Shown here in pieces: positions 46,601-57,895 of a stretch of 64,000 bases of DNA. The DNA is from Limnomonas spitsbergensis. Its lineage: Eukaryota > Chlorophyta > Chlorophyceae > Chlamydomonadales. Below the pieces are notes generated by a model. That model was not told where the DNA came from. It made no database searches and saw only the letters and a program-made list of their open reading frames with translations. Position 1 is the first letter of the stretch. Every line of letters begins with the position of its first letter. Location of the stretch: assembly GCA_037349105.1 (NCBI GenBank), contig JAYJMM010000109.1:4296001-4360000 (forward strand). Reading direction: 5' to 3'. The position numbers and the translations under genes are program-made.

Positions 46601-49600
46601 GTGCACAACGTCCTTATCACTCACCGCTAAGGGATCCTCGGTTTTGACCAAGAAGTCGTTCTGCAGCAGCAGACGGGGGCATCAGGGGGTCAGAATAAAT
46701 AATTGCAATCAACAACAACCGGCCTCGACACCACAATGGGCCTGCCATCATTGGAACAAAATATTCACCCACTCACATTCACTCCCTTGTGGACGTAGCC
46801 GTGGATGACAGCAGAGAGGAGGGATACCAGCAAGGCCATGCTTGTGCCCTGCTCATCAGGCCACCCCACCCGCAGCACGCCGCCTTGCGTCATCAACCAG
46901 TACATGCTGTGCACGACATCTGCGCCACGTGCCCTACACAACAAAAGCTTGGGGTTCAGGGCTCATATAAACGCAAGAGATAAGCAAATATGACACGTAC
47001 TTGAAGCATATATCGAGGGGAAATGCCATTTTGGCCATAGCATAGGCCATCAAAGCGCAACCCGTGGTGCCATTGGAGGAAGTCAGCCATCCACCAGCAC
47101 CTGTCATGTCTGCTCTGTATCGTTGTGTTGGGGATGCACGAACAGAGATGCATGAATAGAGGTATGGTTGCGAAGGGCCCACTCACTTGCAATGGTAGGG
47201 GTTGTCTGAGGAGTAGCCGTCCTCGATACGACGGAGAAAACGAGCCAGGCAGTTCAGATCCAGATAGTTCCGACTGCACACACACAGCAGGCAGGGCCAG
47301 GGAGCGCTTTGCCAAGAGCATTGAATAGAAAACAACGATGCAGGATAACATGGATACTGCGTGTGCAAGGCAGAGGGCAGGTCCAGGTGGGGCATGGACA
47401 CGGAAAGAAAACACATCATCCAGGTGAAGATGGATACTGCGCCAAAAGTGGGCAGAGGCCAGGGAGGGCATGGACAAAAGCAATATACCGGTGAGGAATA
47501 AAGGGAAAGAATGCAGGTGGTATTGAAGTGTAGTAGCTCTCAACAATACCGTCCAGGTGGCAGCTGAACCTTGGTCATGATTGCAAACGTCAACATGGAC
47601 AACGGGTATCCTCCGGAGACCTCTTCCAGGGGGAACGGATCGAAATGCCATTCGTCCATCTTTGCCAACACCAGCAGCACCTGGAGGTGGCCATTGCAAC
47701 AAAAACAGGAAAATATTGAAGATTTAATTGAACGCTTGAGATTAAGGAAGCTAGGATATACCTCATTGTTAGGCACGGCCAAACCCCTACATCTGATACC
47801 CTGCTCAGGGTGTGCTTGGGCATTAGGGAGCCCCCACACAACCAGGGATATCAGGCATTGGCAGGTTGAGGTATCGGCCGAGGCGTTGATGTGCATGCGG
47901 TCCACACAAATCCTCCACCCACCCTCACACCTACAATCCTACAGGCTCAAATCCATGCAACCGAATGCAGGCGCCATCTCATCCTGCGTTCTCCTATTCC
48001 GCACGCAACCCACCTGGTCACACGGATGCTTCAGCATGGTCAGCTCCGGAGCCTCGCAGCTACTTGACGCGCAACTCATGGTAGAGGAGGTAGCCGCAGT
48101 CATTCCGGGCTGGTAGGTCTTGCTTAAGAGGTCCGTTGAACGGGACGCGCTGCCCTCTTCTATGATCTGCATGCAGAGTTGCATCAGAGATTCGAGCTTG
48201 GGGGCTAAATGATGGTATGAGGCAAACACTCTGAGGCATGAGTCAGGCCAGGAGCACGGTGATCGGACAAGCCGTGCTGCTGGCCTTGCTCAAGGCCACC
48301 AGGAAGGGCAGGACGGTCAGTTTCAATTTGTGGATAAACAATAGGCCAACTTTGGCAGGCCGTGACAAGCCCAAACAGGACCAAATCTGGACCTGCTTTC
48401 GGCCATGAGCCCGTAGGTTGCCACACTGTCGCAGAAGGGGTGCTGAGACTGCTGACTGCTGAGCCATGCAAAATCAACAGTATTGACAGTGGGGGAGGTT
48501 GCCATGACACAGCCCCTTCTCATTACATTCAATACTGTGAGCGCTTTTTGAGGGGCCAGGCCCCATTGTTGTTTGCAACGGTTTAAGGAGTGGAGGTGGG
48601 AAGGTTTCAGACAGCTGGTCAGGGTCCAGCTAATACAGTAGGCTATGAAATAAAGTATGAACATGCCCTCAAAGTCAAACATGTCGTTTGTTTTTGTCAC
48701 AAGCCACTCGTATATATTCACCTTATCATTGCGCAGGGCCAGCTTGGCCTCCTCTGGCGACAGCAGCAGCGTCATCAGCGACTGGTGGACGTCCTTGTCC
48801 TCGCTGTAGTCGCGCAACTTGGACACGAGGTTCAGAGGCCGGTGGTGCAAGTCCTTCCCGGAACTGATGATCAGGTTTCGCAGGCTGATGACGTCAGACG
48901 CGTCCACCTAGAGGAGGGCAAAGCAGAGCAGCAAACAGGCGTGTCAGCGGGCATAACCTGTGACCTCAAGGGCGAGGGGGGGGCATGTCTGTGCCAGGTC
49001 TTTTTCGCAAAGAGGGAGAAATCTGTGTCCACACATCGATGTCTGACTTTGTGAGATAGGCTTTATGGGGCAGGTATGGTTACAGGTGGTTGCTTTAAAT
49101 TCATAAATACAAGACATACTCAGCGCAGGAAACCCGAGCGACAGGATCAGCACCCAGGTTCAATGGTTCACTTGTGCATTCACAGGTTTTAGTGCAACTG
49201 CAACATGTGAACCTTGTGTCTGAGCTGAAGCGAAAGGAAAGGCTAATTGAGTATTGCGCATTTCACGTTTCACAAGCATTGCTGGAGGCAGCATCAGAAG
49301 CACCTTATCCCTCAGAAGGGCAGCAGCGCACCATCCAGTGGCAAACTGGGTCAACATCTGTGTTACCGGTAAGCCATTATATCAGGGTGTTTTAGATTTA
49401 CAATGCAGCTGCATTATGACCTTGGCTGAGGGAAGGACTTGGTGCAGTAGGCCCTGCTGTTTAGGCCACCGGTCTTAGGTCGGTCAACACATGGTCCTCA
49501 TGGTCCCAGTACTGCCTAGTGGCTACCCAGTGGCCTGCCAAAGGCAGTGGTCTGAAAACAAGTCGGTTGTGTTCTGGTTGCGCAGTACAAAACCAGTGAC

Positions 49601-52600
49601 ACAATCCATGAGAGGTTGCGGCCGGCATCCTGCTCCTACCTTATCTCCAACTAGGACCTGATCCAAGATCCGCAGTGTCCTCTCTGCCGTGGTCTCGGAG
49701 TCCCGCAGCTCCTTGATAACTGAGGAGCAGACAAATGTCGCTGGTGCAGAGCTCACCCCCTTGGAGGGCTTGTCTGCTGCCTTGTCTGCAGGGGTTAGAG
49801 ACTTCTGCAGGTCCCTCAGGAGGCAGATCACCTCCTCAAACGTCGGCCTGCAAGCAATGCAGGGACAAACAACATCCACCTTGGTGAGACATGACAGCCA
49901 ATAATTACACTTATCAGACTGAGTGATTCCATTTATATAAACGATGGAAAATTTAAGTCTTATGGGAGAGTTCTGCAACTTGCATCAGAGCTCGGAACGC
50001 GATGCTTGCAGTGGGCAGGAGCTGTACAAATTGCAACATCATGCTGCCAGTGCTGTGCTATTACGCCACAATTCAGAAATGGCCTAGGTAATTTTGGTCC
50101 CTTACTGGTAAAAGTAGCTGGATTTGCCTTGAGATGACACTGGCACAAATGCAGCTATGTAATTCAGCCACCGTAAGGACCGTAATCGGCACAAGAGTGC
50201 ATGCAACACTCCTAATCTTCCTAGCGTACCTGGCTTCTGGCGCAGCATCCCAGCAGCGCTGTGTTAACTTCACATACTGCTTAGGGGCCCATGGGGGAAA
50301 CAAGGGCCGCCTCCGCTCATCCACCACATGGCAGCAAAGCAATGCAGTCGGGACTTCTGCATACGGATGCCAGCTGGTCAGCAGCTCCCACAGTACGATA
50401 CCGTAGGCGTACCTAGCCACCATCATAAATGCATCAGGGTAAAGAAGGTGAGTGGGAGTGAAGGTAATGATCAAGGCTGTGGCAGAGTATAGAAGGTGAG
50501 TGGGAGTGAAGGTAATGATGAAGGCTGTGACAAGGTATAGAAGGGGAGTGGGAGTGAAGGTAATGATGAAGGCTGTGGCAGAGTATAGAAGGTGACTGGG
50601 AGTGAAGGTAATGATCAAGGCTGTGACAGGGTATAGAAGGTGAGTGGGAGTGAAGGTAATGATGAAGGCTGTGACAAGGTATAGAAGGTGAGTGGAGTGA
50701 AGGTAATGATGAAGGCTGTGACAAGGTATAGAAGGTGAGTGGGAGTGAAGGTAATGATCAAGGCTGTGGCAGAGTATAGAAGGTGAATGGGAGTGAAGGT
50801 AACGATCAAGGCTGTGACAAGGTATAGAAGGTGAGTGGGAGTGAAGGTAATGATCTAGGCTGTGACAGGGTATAGAGGATGAGTGGGATTGAAGGTGAAG
50901 ATCTAGGCTCAAGAGTGAACATTTCTTGTTAGGCCACTCGAGTACCCATGAAGGTCATCAGGGAGGTTGAGCAGGCCTCGTCTGTCAAATCTCGAGGCCT
51001 GGTGCAGTGATGCTCAGAATCTGAATAGTGCTGCCTGGAGTGGCCAAGTCACCTTCTGTGCATGTGCACTCGGGTATTGGCAGACGATCCCGCGTTGAGT
51101 GGTGAGGCTCCTTTGGTCGTGCCCAAGTTGCAGATACCCTACTTTGTTGCATAGGCCAGTGCCTGTTGCAAGAATCCCATCATCCACAAGCAACGCCCTC
51201 TATCCCGCCCCCCTCCCTCTCACATGTCTGCCGCCTTGCTCATGCGGCCCTCATGCATGGCCTCAGGCGCCATGTGGCTGAGGGTGCCCCCGTGGTGATC
51301 TCCCACGATGTCCGTCTCGCTGCTCTTCATCTTGATAGAGAGCCCAAAATCAGCAATCTAGCAGAGGCAACAGCGTTCGAGGTGTAAGGGGGGAACCCCA
51401 TCAGAAGTGTTCAAACCGCATGCTGAAGACAATGCTCAGGAACCTCTCGAGGAGACGATTTCAGACAGCGGTGTAATTAGAAACAGTGTTGAAAGTTTCT
51501 GTTGTCTTCATGTGTGGTCAGGGACTCAAAACCTGCGACTCGGCTCGATGCTGCTGGCGTGGCATGCAGCACATACCTTTGCGATAAAGCCTCGTGCGTC
51601 ACTCCCGCTACTCCGCAGCAGCACATTATGGGACTGCACAGGGGGGGAAATGATACAAATTGATAACATGAATCGAAATGTAGTGCTGTCTGCAGTTCTG
51701 CACAGGCAGCGTCACAATATGTGTCACATGCGTCATTCCTGATCCAGCTTCTCTCGATGCTGTTCTAGAAGTCACACAACCACTCCGGCACGAATGCACA
51801 GCTGAGTAAGAAGTTATAGATACAAGCCACTTAAAGATGACCATTATAGAGGCGTCCCAAGGCACGAAGACGACCATTACAGAGGCGTCCCAAGGCATGG
51901 GAGAAGGAGAGGATGCCCCCTGAAGCAGCTGGGATAGTAAGGGGGATCAGGGCAGGAGGAACCACCCTCTCTACTGAGGCCCCTCTCTAGCTGGAGGCTC
52001 CTCGCCAGCTCATGAGGCCACTGCTCAGCCACACCAGCCCAGCAGTAGAGGCAGATGATGCCCCTGCTCAGCAGCAGAGGCAGCAGGAGAGGCCACTGCT
52101 CATCCACTCCATCGCAGCAGTAGAGGCAGATGATGCCCCTGGCATTGTAGGCTTGATCCCGTCGGGCTATCTAGGGCTGCAGGTCTAGGGCACTGCCCAT
52201 ACGAGCCTGGAGGAAGTGGCCCTTAAAGGTCAATATATCATCCAGAACCGGTATTTATATTTCTTGATAAACAAAAGTTATGTTGGCTGCACCTTGAGGT
52301 CTGAGTGCATGATGTTGAGGCTATGCAGCCGAGCCATGCCCTTGGCAATGTCGGCTGCAGTGTCCAGCACGGCCTGGTAATCCACTTGATGGGAGGTGGG
52401 TGAGGTGAAGCCACCCTGGTTGAGCAGCTGGCGCAGGCTACCGCAGTCGCCTGGGAGGCAAAAAGGGACAGGGTGGTTGCACAAAATGGTCAAAAAGTCA
52501 GTGAAATAGTGGATACTGGTTCGCCAGACAGTTTAGCCGGACTGGCAGACATTACGCGGAAAGGCATCCACGATATCCGGTGTATGAATTGAGTTCAGGT

Positions 52601-55600
52601 TCAGGTGTTTTTGACCTGATGCACGACCTGTACCCAAGTCCCATCCCCCTGTCCCTGGGGGGTCGGGTTTGCTCTCCCCTCTCTCGCTGCATCCCAAAGA
52701 GGCGCACACATCAGCAGCCTGTCTTTTCAAATATAGTTGCTCACAAATTTTAAACAGCAGCACCTATAAAACAAAGGCCCAGATACCCAGGCAGCAGCAC
52801 CCATCAATCCAAAATAAGTCCCTAGAAAACACATCAGACAGCAGCACCTGTCCCTTCTAATACAGTCACTCACACAGCTCCATCACAATCTCCACTTCAA
52901 AGCCGACACTGGATGAAGAGGAGGGTTGGGGCAGTGAGCCTTTGATGGCAAATATACTGGGGAGCCTCAGAGCCATGGGGTCTTGAGCCAAGCTTGGGGA
53001 ATTTGTAGAGCCAGGGGCTGAGGTGGCAGCCGTAGGCATGGGGTCAAAGATCGGCCTCAGGCTGTATGTAAACGTCTGCGAGATGAAAATACATCAAAGG
53101 AGCTCAGTTCCGTATGGAGGCACATGCCTAATTTGGCTGGGCATTCAAAAAGTATCGGGACCAATGAGGTGGATTCGACAGGGACATGGGCGGAATATCT
53201 AATACGTGGGCAACGTTGTACTTCCAGGGGCCATTCTTGGTGTGGCCATGCCAAGCTGTGGCCGCAAAAACATCAGCGCTCGAGACGCCCCAGAGACAGG
53301 CGAGGGGATACATGTCAGCCATTACACCTGCATACGTGTCACTGTGTGCTACTCTACGCCATGCACACCTGTGAGCCTCCTGCAACCCATCCATCAGACA
53401 AACATATAGCAGGCTTCCCAGATCATACAGTCTGCAGGCGCAGTCTATTTGTTTCACAAACACAATAGGATCTTCTCCCTCAGGTTTGAGCGGGCGTGAA
53501 GATGCCCTGTGCCACAATGCTGACCATGATTGGGCCACAGTAGCATAACAGGACAATGTTGGGGTGCGACAGCGAGGTGCTGATGGCTGCCTCCAAGATG
53601 AGTGCTACACCCTATACACACCCAATTCACACTTTTTCCACACCTGCACAATGTTGGGGTGTGACAGCGAGGTGCTGATGGCTGCCTCCATGATGGCCAT
53701 ACGCTGACGCTGCGAGAAGCGCAATCCAGGGGTAGAGCTAATGCAGGGTTACATTGCAGCTGGCAGTTGGGTGCAGGCAGCAGGCCATGAAGTACAGGAT
53801 GGAGGATTGGAGGTACCGGGCCTTTACTGTCACAAGTGGTCTGCGTCCGAAGCTAATATCAGAGAACAGCAAGGCATTCACTTATATTCTTCCTACCTGA
53901 CCGCCTTACTAAGCTTCAGACGTGATGCTCAACTGTGCATGAGGCAGGGGTGACGCCCTGGGCGATTCCTCTCTGTTTATTATGAAGGTCATCACAGTGA
54001 AGCTTTGTTGTGTACAATCCACGTGTCCTCGTATGCTCCCCCACCTATTGTGACCGTGCCCTGGCCCACTCACCCGTGCCCACTATTGTGCCCGTGCCCT
54101 GGCCCACGCACCCAAACCCACTATTGTGCCCGTGCCCACTCACCTGGTCCACACCACTGGTGTTCTTTGGCAGCAGCATGATCTTCACAGCCACTAGTGT
54201 GCCCCGCCACAAACCGCGGAACACTTGGCCAAACTGCAAGCAGGCACAGGGGGGGGGGAGGCATTAATGGATCAACGCCGCCCTCCTTAAACGGCTGTTA
54301 CTACTCTAACTGTGGTACCGTCTCGATGGCCGAGACTCTGTGAATAAAACAAGGGAAGGCAAATGCGGGCGTTGGGGGGTTCAGGAAGTGCCGCAGGAGG
54401 ATAATAAGACCCTCCCCCCCCTCCCTTTGATCCGCCAACAGCCGCTCACCGCGCCTTCTCCCAGCAGTTCGTGACGCTCCACCCGCTGCTCCTTAGCAGA
54501 GCTGCCGCTTGCGTCCACCTGTGGCCCGTCATGGTCCATCACCTGCTTCCTCACATTGTCAATCAGCTCCTGGATGCTCTGAGGCGCGTGCAGCCGCTCG
54601 TGCATGCGCTTGAGGAAGGCGGTCATGTCCTGGTTCACGGACTCCCTGAGGGCAGGAGCCAAGGAGGGGGGGAGAGCACAGGGGCAGATGGGTAGGAGGG
54701 TCATAAGGGGGCGACGAGGCACGGCGGAGTTGAGGCGATGGCTGCGAGACGGGTGAGGCCTGGCGTAGGAGCCATGGCAAGGAAAGATACCTACTTGGTT
54801 GCGTTATTGTGAGCTGCCAAAGAATCCAATTAGGCTTCATTCCAATCTCCAACAAAGCATGAATTGCTGATGTCAATTGTGTACTTCCGAGCAGCAGAGC
54901 ACGGAAGCACACTACAAGTATCAGGGATTCTGCATAGCATAGACCATGTGCTTTGCACAACATACATTGCATGGCACAGCTGTGTACAGTGTGCTGTGCA
55001 GTACACAGCACTGCCCAGCACACAGTACAGAGTACACAGCACAGCAGTACAGCGCTTGTACCGCAGCACCCAGTGCACCGCATAGAATCAATTAATATAT
55101 CACTGCAAGCACAGAACCAGTCCATACTACAAGATAAGTGCACAACCAGGGACATCTGCATACTGAATGCCAGTTCAGCCCATCCTTGAGCCCCACCAAA
55201 CACAGCATCAGCATCGGTGTTTTGTGTGAGCCGGTGTGAATGCAGCACAGCCACAGGCCCCTCACCTGCCCATGATGATTCCCATTAGCAGCGAGGAAGA
55301 CAGGGCCGCCACCCACTCCTCGGCAATAACGCCACTGATGGAGATTGTCTGGGAGAGGCAGGCACACACACTTCAGGCAAGCCTTACCGGTACAGAATGA
55401 CAAGCCTTTTTTAAAACAACGTAATGCGAGCTCTCATTTTTCTTGCATGGGACCAGGCGTCGGGTGCGCTTGTTCAGGGGAGAAAGGTGAGGAAAATTAT
55501 TCGCAGAGAAGCCGTGTGCTCCACTGTTCATACCCTCGCTCGTACCTTGTGATCCAAACGGGAGGCCAGCAAGGCAAAGAAGAAGTAGAAGACCGCAAAC

Positions 55601-56891
55601 GGCGTGGACACCAGGCCCAGGACCAAGGTGATATTGACAGTGCCAGCCAGGTAGTCCACAAGCTTCATCAAGTAATCCAGGACAGGCTGCAGCTGCAGGT
55701 TGAGCACCAGGGCCTCCAGGTTGAGGCCAAACGTCTTCAGAGGCCACATCTCATCTGCTGCGCTAGACTTAATGACGATCTGGCTGTTGCATCCATTGCT
55801 TCGAGTGCCGTCAGCACCTGGGCTGTAGGTCTCATCAGACTCTGCCGTTTCTGTCCCAGGCTTTGATTTGTCAGGCATGTGGACGATGCGCTGCCTGGAG
55901 AGGACGCTCATCGCAAACGCAAACGCCAGGCCCGTGACCATGAGCAGGGCGCCTTGGTTAGCGAGGTAGCTGGCAATGGAGTCCGGGCTCCCACATTGGA
56001 GGCAGATCCGGTATGTGGCAGGGGCTTTGGCGCCCATGTCCATGCATGCTGCGAGCGTACTCTCCGCTGCTACCGGAAGGCATGTCTTGAAGTAGTCCAG
56101 AAACCTGTGAGGGAAAACAAGAGAATGGATTTGTATGGTGGAATGGCGGCACAGGGGTGTGCAAGCATGTGCTGGTAATATTTTGTGTGTGCGTTCACAG
56201 ACGCCAAGTATTGGTCACAACTGGGAGCCACCAGTGAGCCCAGTGGGATTAAACCCTGACCGGCGTATGGCTGAGGGCCCAAGCAGCAGGGTTCTCTGCC
56301 CCAGGAACACCTGGATGTAGGCTGGAGTGTAGCAGAATTGTAGCCAAAGCAAGCGAAAAGCAAGACTGGAATGTGCATGGAGGTGGGGCGCAGAAGAACT
56401 CACAGCAAGGGAGGAGACGTCATGACCCACTGCACCAGGAAGTAGCCGGGAGGGAGCTCCCCCACTGAGACACTCCAGAACATCATTTGAGCAAAGAAGC
56501 CTGACCATATCCTAGAAGTCACATCAAATGACGGCGACGTGAAGAAGAGGACGACGTCAACCCAAGGGATCAAAACAGCGAAGAGCAGGTTCCAGTCTGT
56601 CAGCTCCTGTAGCTTGAGACGCTGAGCACAGTTGCCTATCAAGATGTACAGCTGGACGCCAATGATTGTTAACTCATTTGATGTGAGGAGGGCTGCCTTC
56701 CAAGTGCTGGGCCGAGCTGTCCCATGCTCATGGGCATGGGTAGTGAACCAGAAATTTGCCAGGATGAATGTGTGAAGCGTGATGATCATGGTGAATCCCA
56801 ACACCAGGAATGGGCGTAAGGGAGCTGGCTCCCCGCTCCCAAGGTTGGGGCCCGGGTGGAGGCCTTTCATCGGCGCGGGGCATTCATACAT
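43642..56891 (-). CDS. Membrane-anchored TKL protein kinase fused to a cyclic-nucleotide phosphodiesterase domain
   Basis: Exons: 56891-56404, 56104-55546, 55348-55266, 54645-54450, 54233-54144, 53709-53644, 53075-52874, 52450-52293, 51633-51577, 51357-51224, 50412-50230, 49847-49640, 48907-48722, 48166-48014, 47680-47550, 47273-47187, 46933-46777, 46660-46625, 46383-46342, 45933-45847, 45354-45151, 44885-44802, 44363-44268, 43971-43874, 43678-43642; phases agree throughout; 1,273 residues. Residues 1-370 contain about seven hydrophobic segments (FLVLGFTMIITLHTFILANF, TPFAVFYFFFALLA). Kinase 435-750: GEGAFGQV, VAVK459, EAAISTSLSHPN, HSDLK (D612), ADFG636-638, APE665, RPTFEEV. Exon 12 runs from RPTFEEV straight into an 80-residue helical linker, which argues for one gene. 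PDE 925-1270: WHFDPFPLEEVSGG, NPYHCKARGADVVH, VIHGYVHKGVNNDFL, KCADL, MDRVKGGVSKRQ. In place of H-N-x-x-H it has H-C-x-x-R996, and H-G1039 replaces H-D, so two metal ligands are lost. I infer an active kinase with a regulatory, possibly cyclic-nucleotide-sensing, pseudo-PDE. Confidence 0.8.
46196..46330. repeat. Short tandem repeat of AAAACGTCCACCATTC type
   Basis: About seven imperfect copies of a 16 to 17 bp unit (CATTCAAAACGTCCAC) in the intron between the LVYNDTLPMEQHQL exon (46383-46342) and the following SAAFHLLKDD exon of the kinase-phosphodiesterase gene. No coding role. Confidence 0.75.
47001..47114 (-). other. Possible cassette exon inside the phosphodiesterase metal-site motif
   Basis: A 114-bp open stretch lies in the intron between the NPYHCK exon (47273-47187) and the ADVVHSMYW exon (46933-46777). 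It has a CAG acceptor (47117-47115) and a GTACGT donor (47000-46995). It is phase-compatible on both sides (1 nt + 37 codons + 2 nt), so inclusion would add 38 residues (ADMTGAGGWLTSSNGTTGCA...) without shifting the frame. Canonical phosphodiesterases have nothing here, so I left it out of the main model. Real use needs transcript evidence. Confidence 0.35.
50440..50905. repeat. 48-bp minisatellite, about 9.5 units, in a kinase intron
   Basis: Units of GTGAGTGGGAGTGAAGGTAA plus TGATCAAGGCTGTG and CAGAGTATAGAAG start at 50448, 50496 and so on, every 48 bp. It sits in the intron between the DFG/APE exon (51357-51224) and the YAYGIVLW exon (50412-50230). Because 48 is a multiple of three, the minus strand stays open as a 16-residue repeat, but there is no splice support. 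Each unit begins GTGAGT, identical to a strong splice donor on the plus strand. Confidence 0.9.
52016..52142. repeat. Diverged direct repeat of about 75 bp in a kinase intron
   Basis: GCCACTGCTCAGCCACACCA and GCCACTGCTCATCCACTCCA each lead into CAGCAGTAGAGGCAGATGATGCCCCTG. The two copies follow each other within an intron of the kinase-phosphodiesterase gene. Confidence 0.7.
53551..53601 (-). repeat. Partial duplicate of kinase exon 6 in the adjacent intron
   Basis: About 50 bp (CAATGTTGGGGTGCGACAGC to GCCTCCAAGATGAG on the plus strand) repeat the end of the helix-C exon (53649-53700). The copy lies just downstream of that exon, in the intron, with no acceptor of its own. It would code the EAAISTSLSHPNIV stretch with a changed residue. 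Probably a local duplication. Confidence 0.75.
54045..54165. repeat. Short tandem repeat abutting the exon 5 splice donor
   Basis: About three imperfect copies of CCACTATTGTGCCCGTGCCC, alternating with TGGCCCAC blocks. The last copy runs up to the donor of the ATP-lysine exon (54144). No separate function seen. Confidence 0.65.
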
Positions 56892-57895
56892 ATTGTTCGG
56901 CCGGCGCTACACGATCAGGCTTTCGGTAAGCATCAGCGAAGTAGGGCGTGGCGCAGTTAATTTAAACGAATGAGCAATTAACAACCCAGACTTTATTTTA
57001 GATGCGGGTGGCTAGAAATTTCCTCAGGAGTTATGTACGGAGTAGGCCTGAGGCTGCCTGTACTAGGCTGTGGCGATCGTTGGCGATCGTCGCTAGTAAT
57101 GAATTTTGAGCATATGAAAGTGGCATTGCAGCAGGCCACAGGGCATCTTTGATAATGCTATTTTGCTTGGACTAGCCACGTGTACCGGACCATAGTGTGA
57201 CACCCCTGGTGACACGTTGCAGTCGGTGAACGCAGTCCATACGTTCTATGCTTTGCATGTTCGTAGTTCGTCGTTAGTCCTGATTACCCGCTGATTACGT
57301 GTATCACACGGAACGTCTTAAGTAAAGCAAGCATTCTGAAATATTATGATTGGTCTAAGAGCACTTCCGGAGCACTTCTGGGGGCACAGAGATGAGGAAA
57401 GTGACCTACTGACCTTGCATGCTGATACCATGATCAAATTTAAGCATGAATGCAGGACTGTCAATACAACAGAATTTACTGTGGGACATCGTTGCAAACC
57501 GGTATTTGGCTGTTTGATGTTTCCTGTCTCTCCTACATGTATGGAGAACCTTGCCCCTGCCGCCTGAGCGTCGGTGTGCGTGCCTGCGTGCCGTGTCACC
57601 AGTAGTGGTGCCAGACAACTCGGATACTCACTCAAGGGCTCGAGGCATCGCAGTGAAGAGGCACTCATAATGTTTGCTGTATGAATACTTGAACAGCACC
57701 ATTTGGTGCCAGATTCAATCAATTTCACTGCAAATTTTTATTTCACTGAGCAAAGAGATTTGGCCCAGATGGTGTGCACACGTGCAGCGGTGTAGCTCGA
57801 GGTGTAGCTTTGTATTTTTTTCAGCTTTTTGTATTGCCCCTTCACTTTATCTCCCACTTTTTCCCCTCCTTTCTTTTGTCCTGCCCCCTTCTGCC
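56892..57895. other. Upstream region of the kinase-phosphodiesterase gene; no gene seen
   Basis: This begins the divergent intergenic region between the minus-strand kinase gene and the plus-strand CRAL-TRIO gene. Frames present on both strands lack motifs. A tandem GGCGATCGTTGGCGATCGT near 57072 is visible. Confidence 0.4.

Noticed and set aside
50073..50912. 279-codon minus-strand frame with a 16-residue His/Ser/Pro repeat
   Set aside because: Most of it is the 48-bp minisatellite within an intron. Only its end (50412-50230) is a real kinase exon.
54830..55085. Short Cys/His-rich frames around GTACACAG repeats
   Set aside because: Low-complexity intron sequence of the kinase gene, without motifs.
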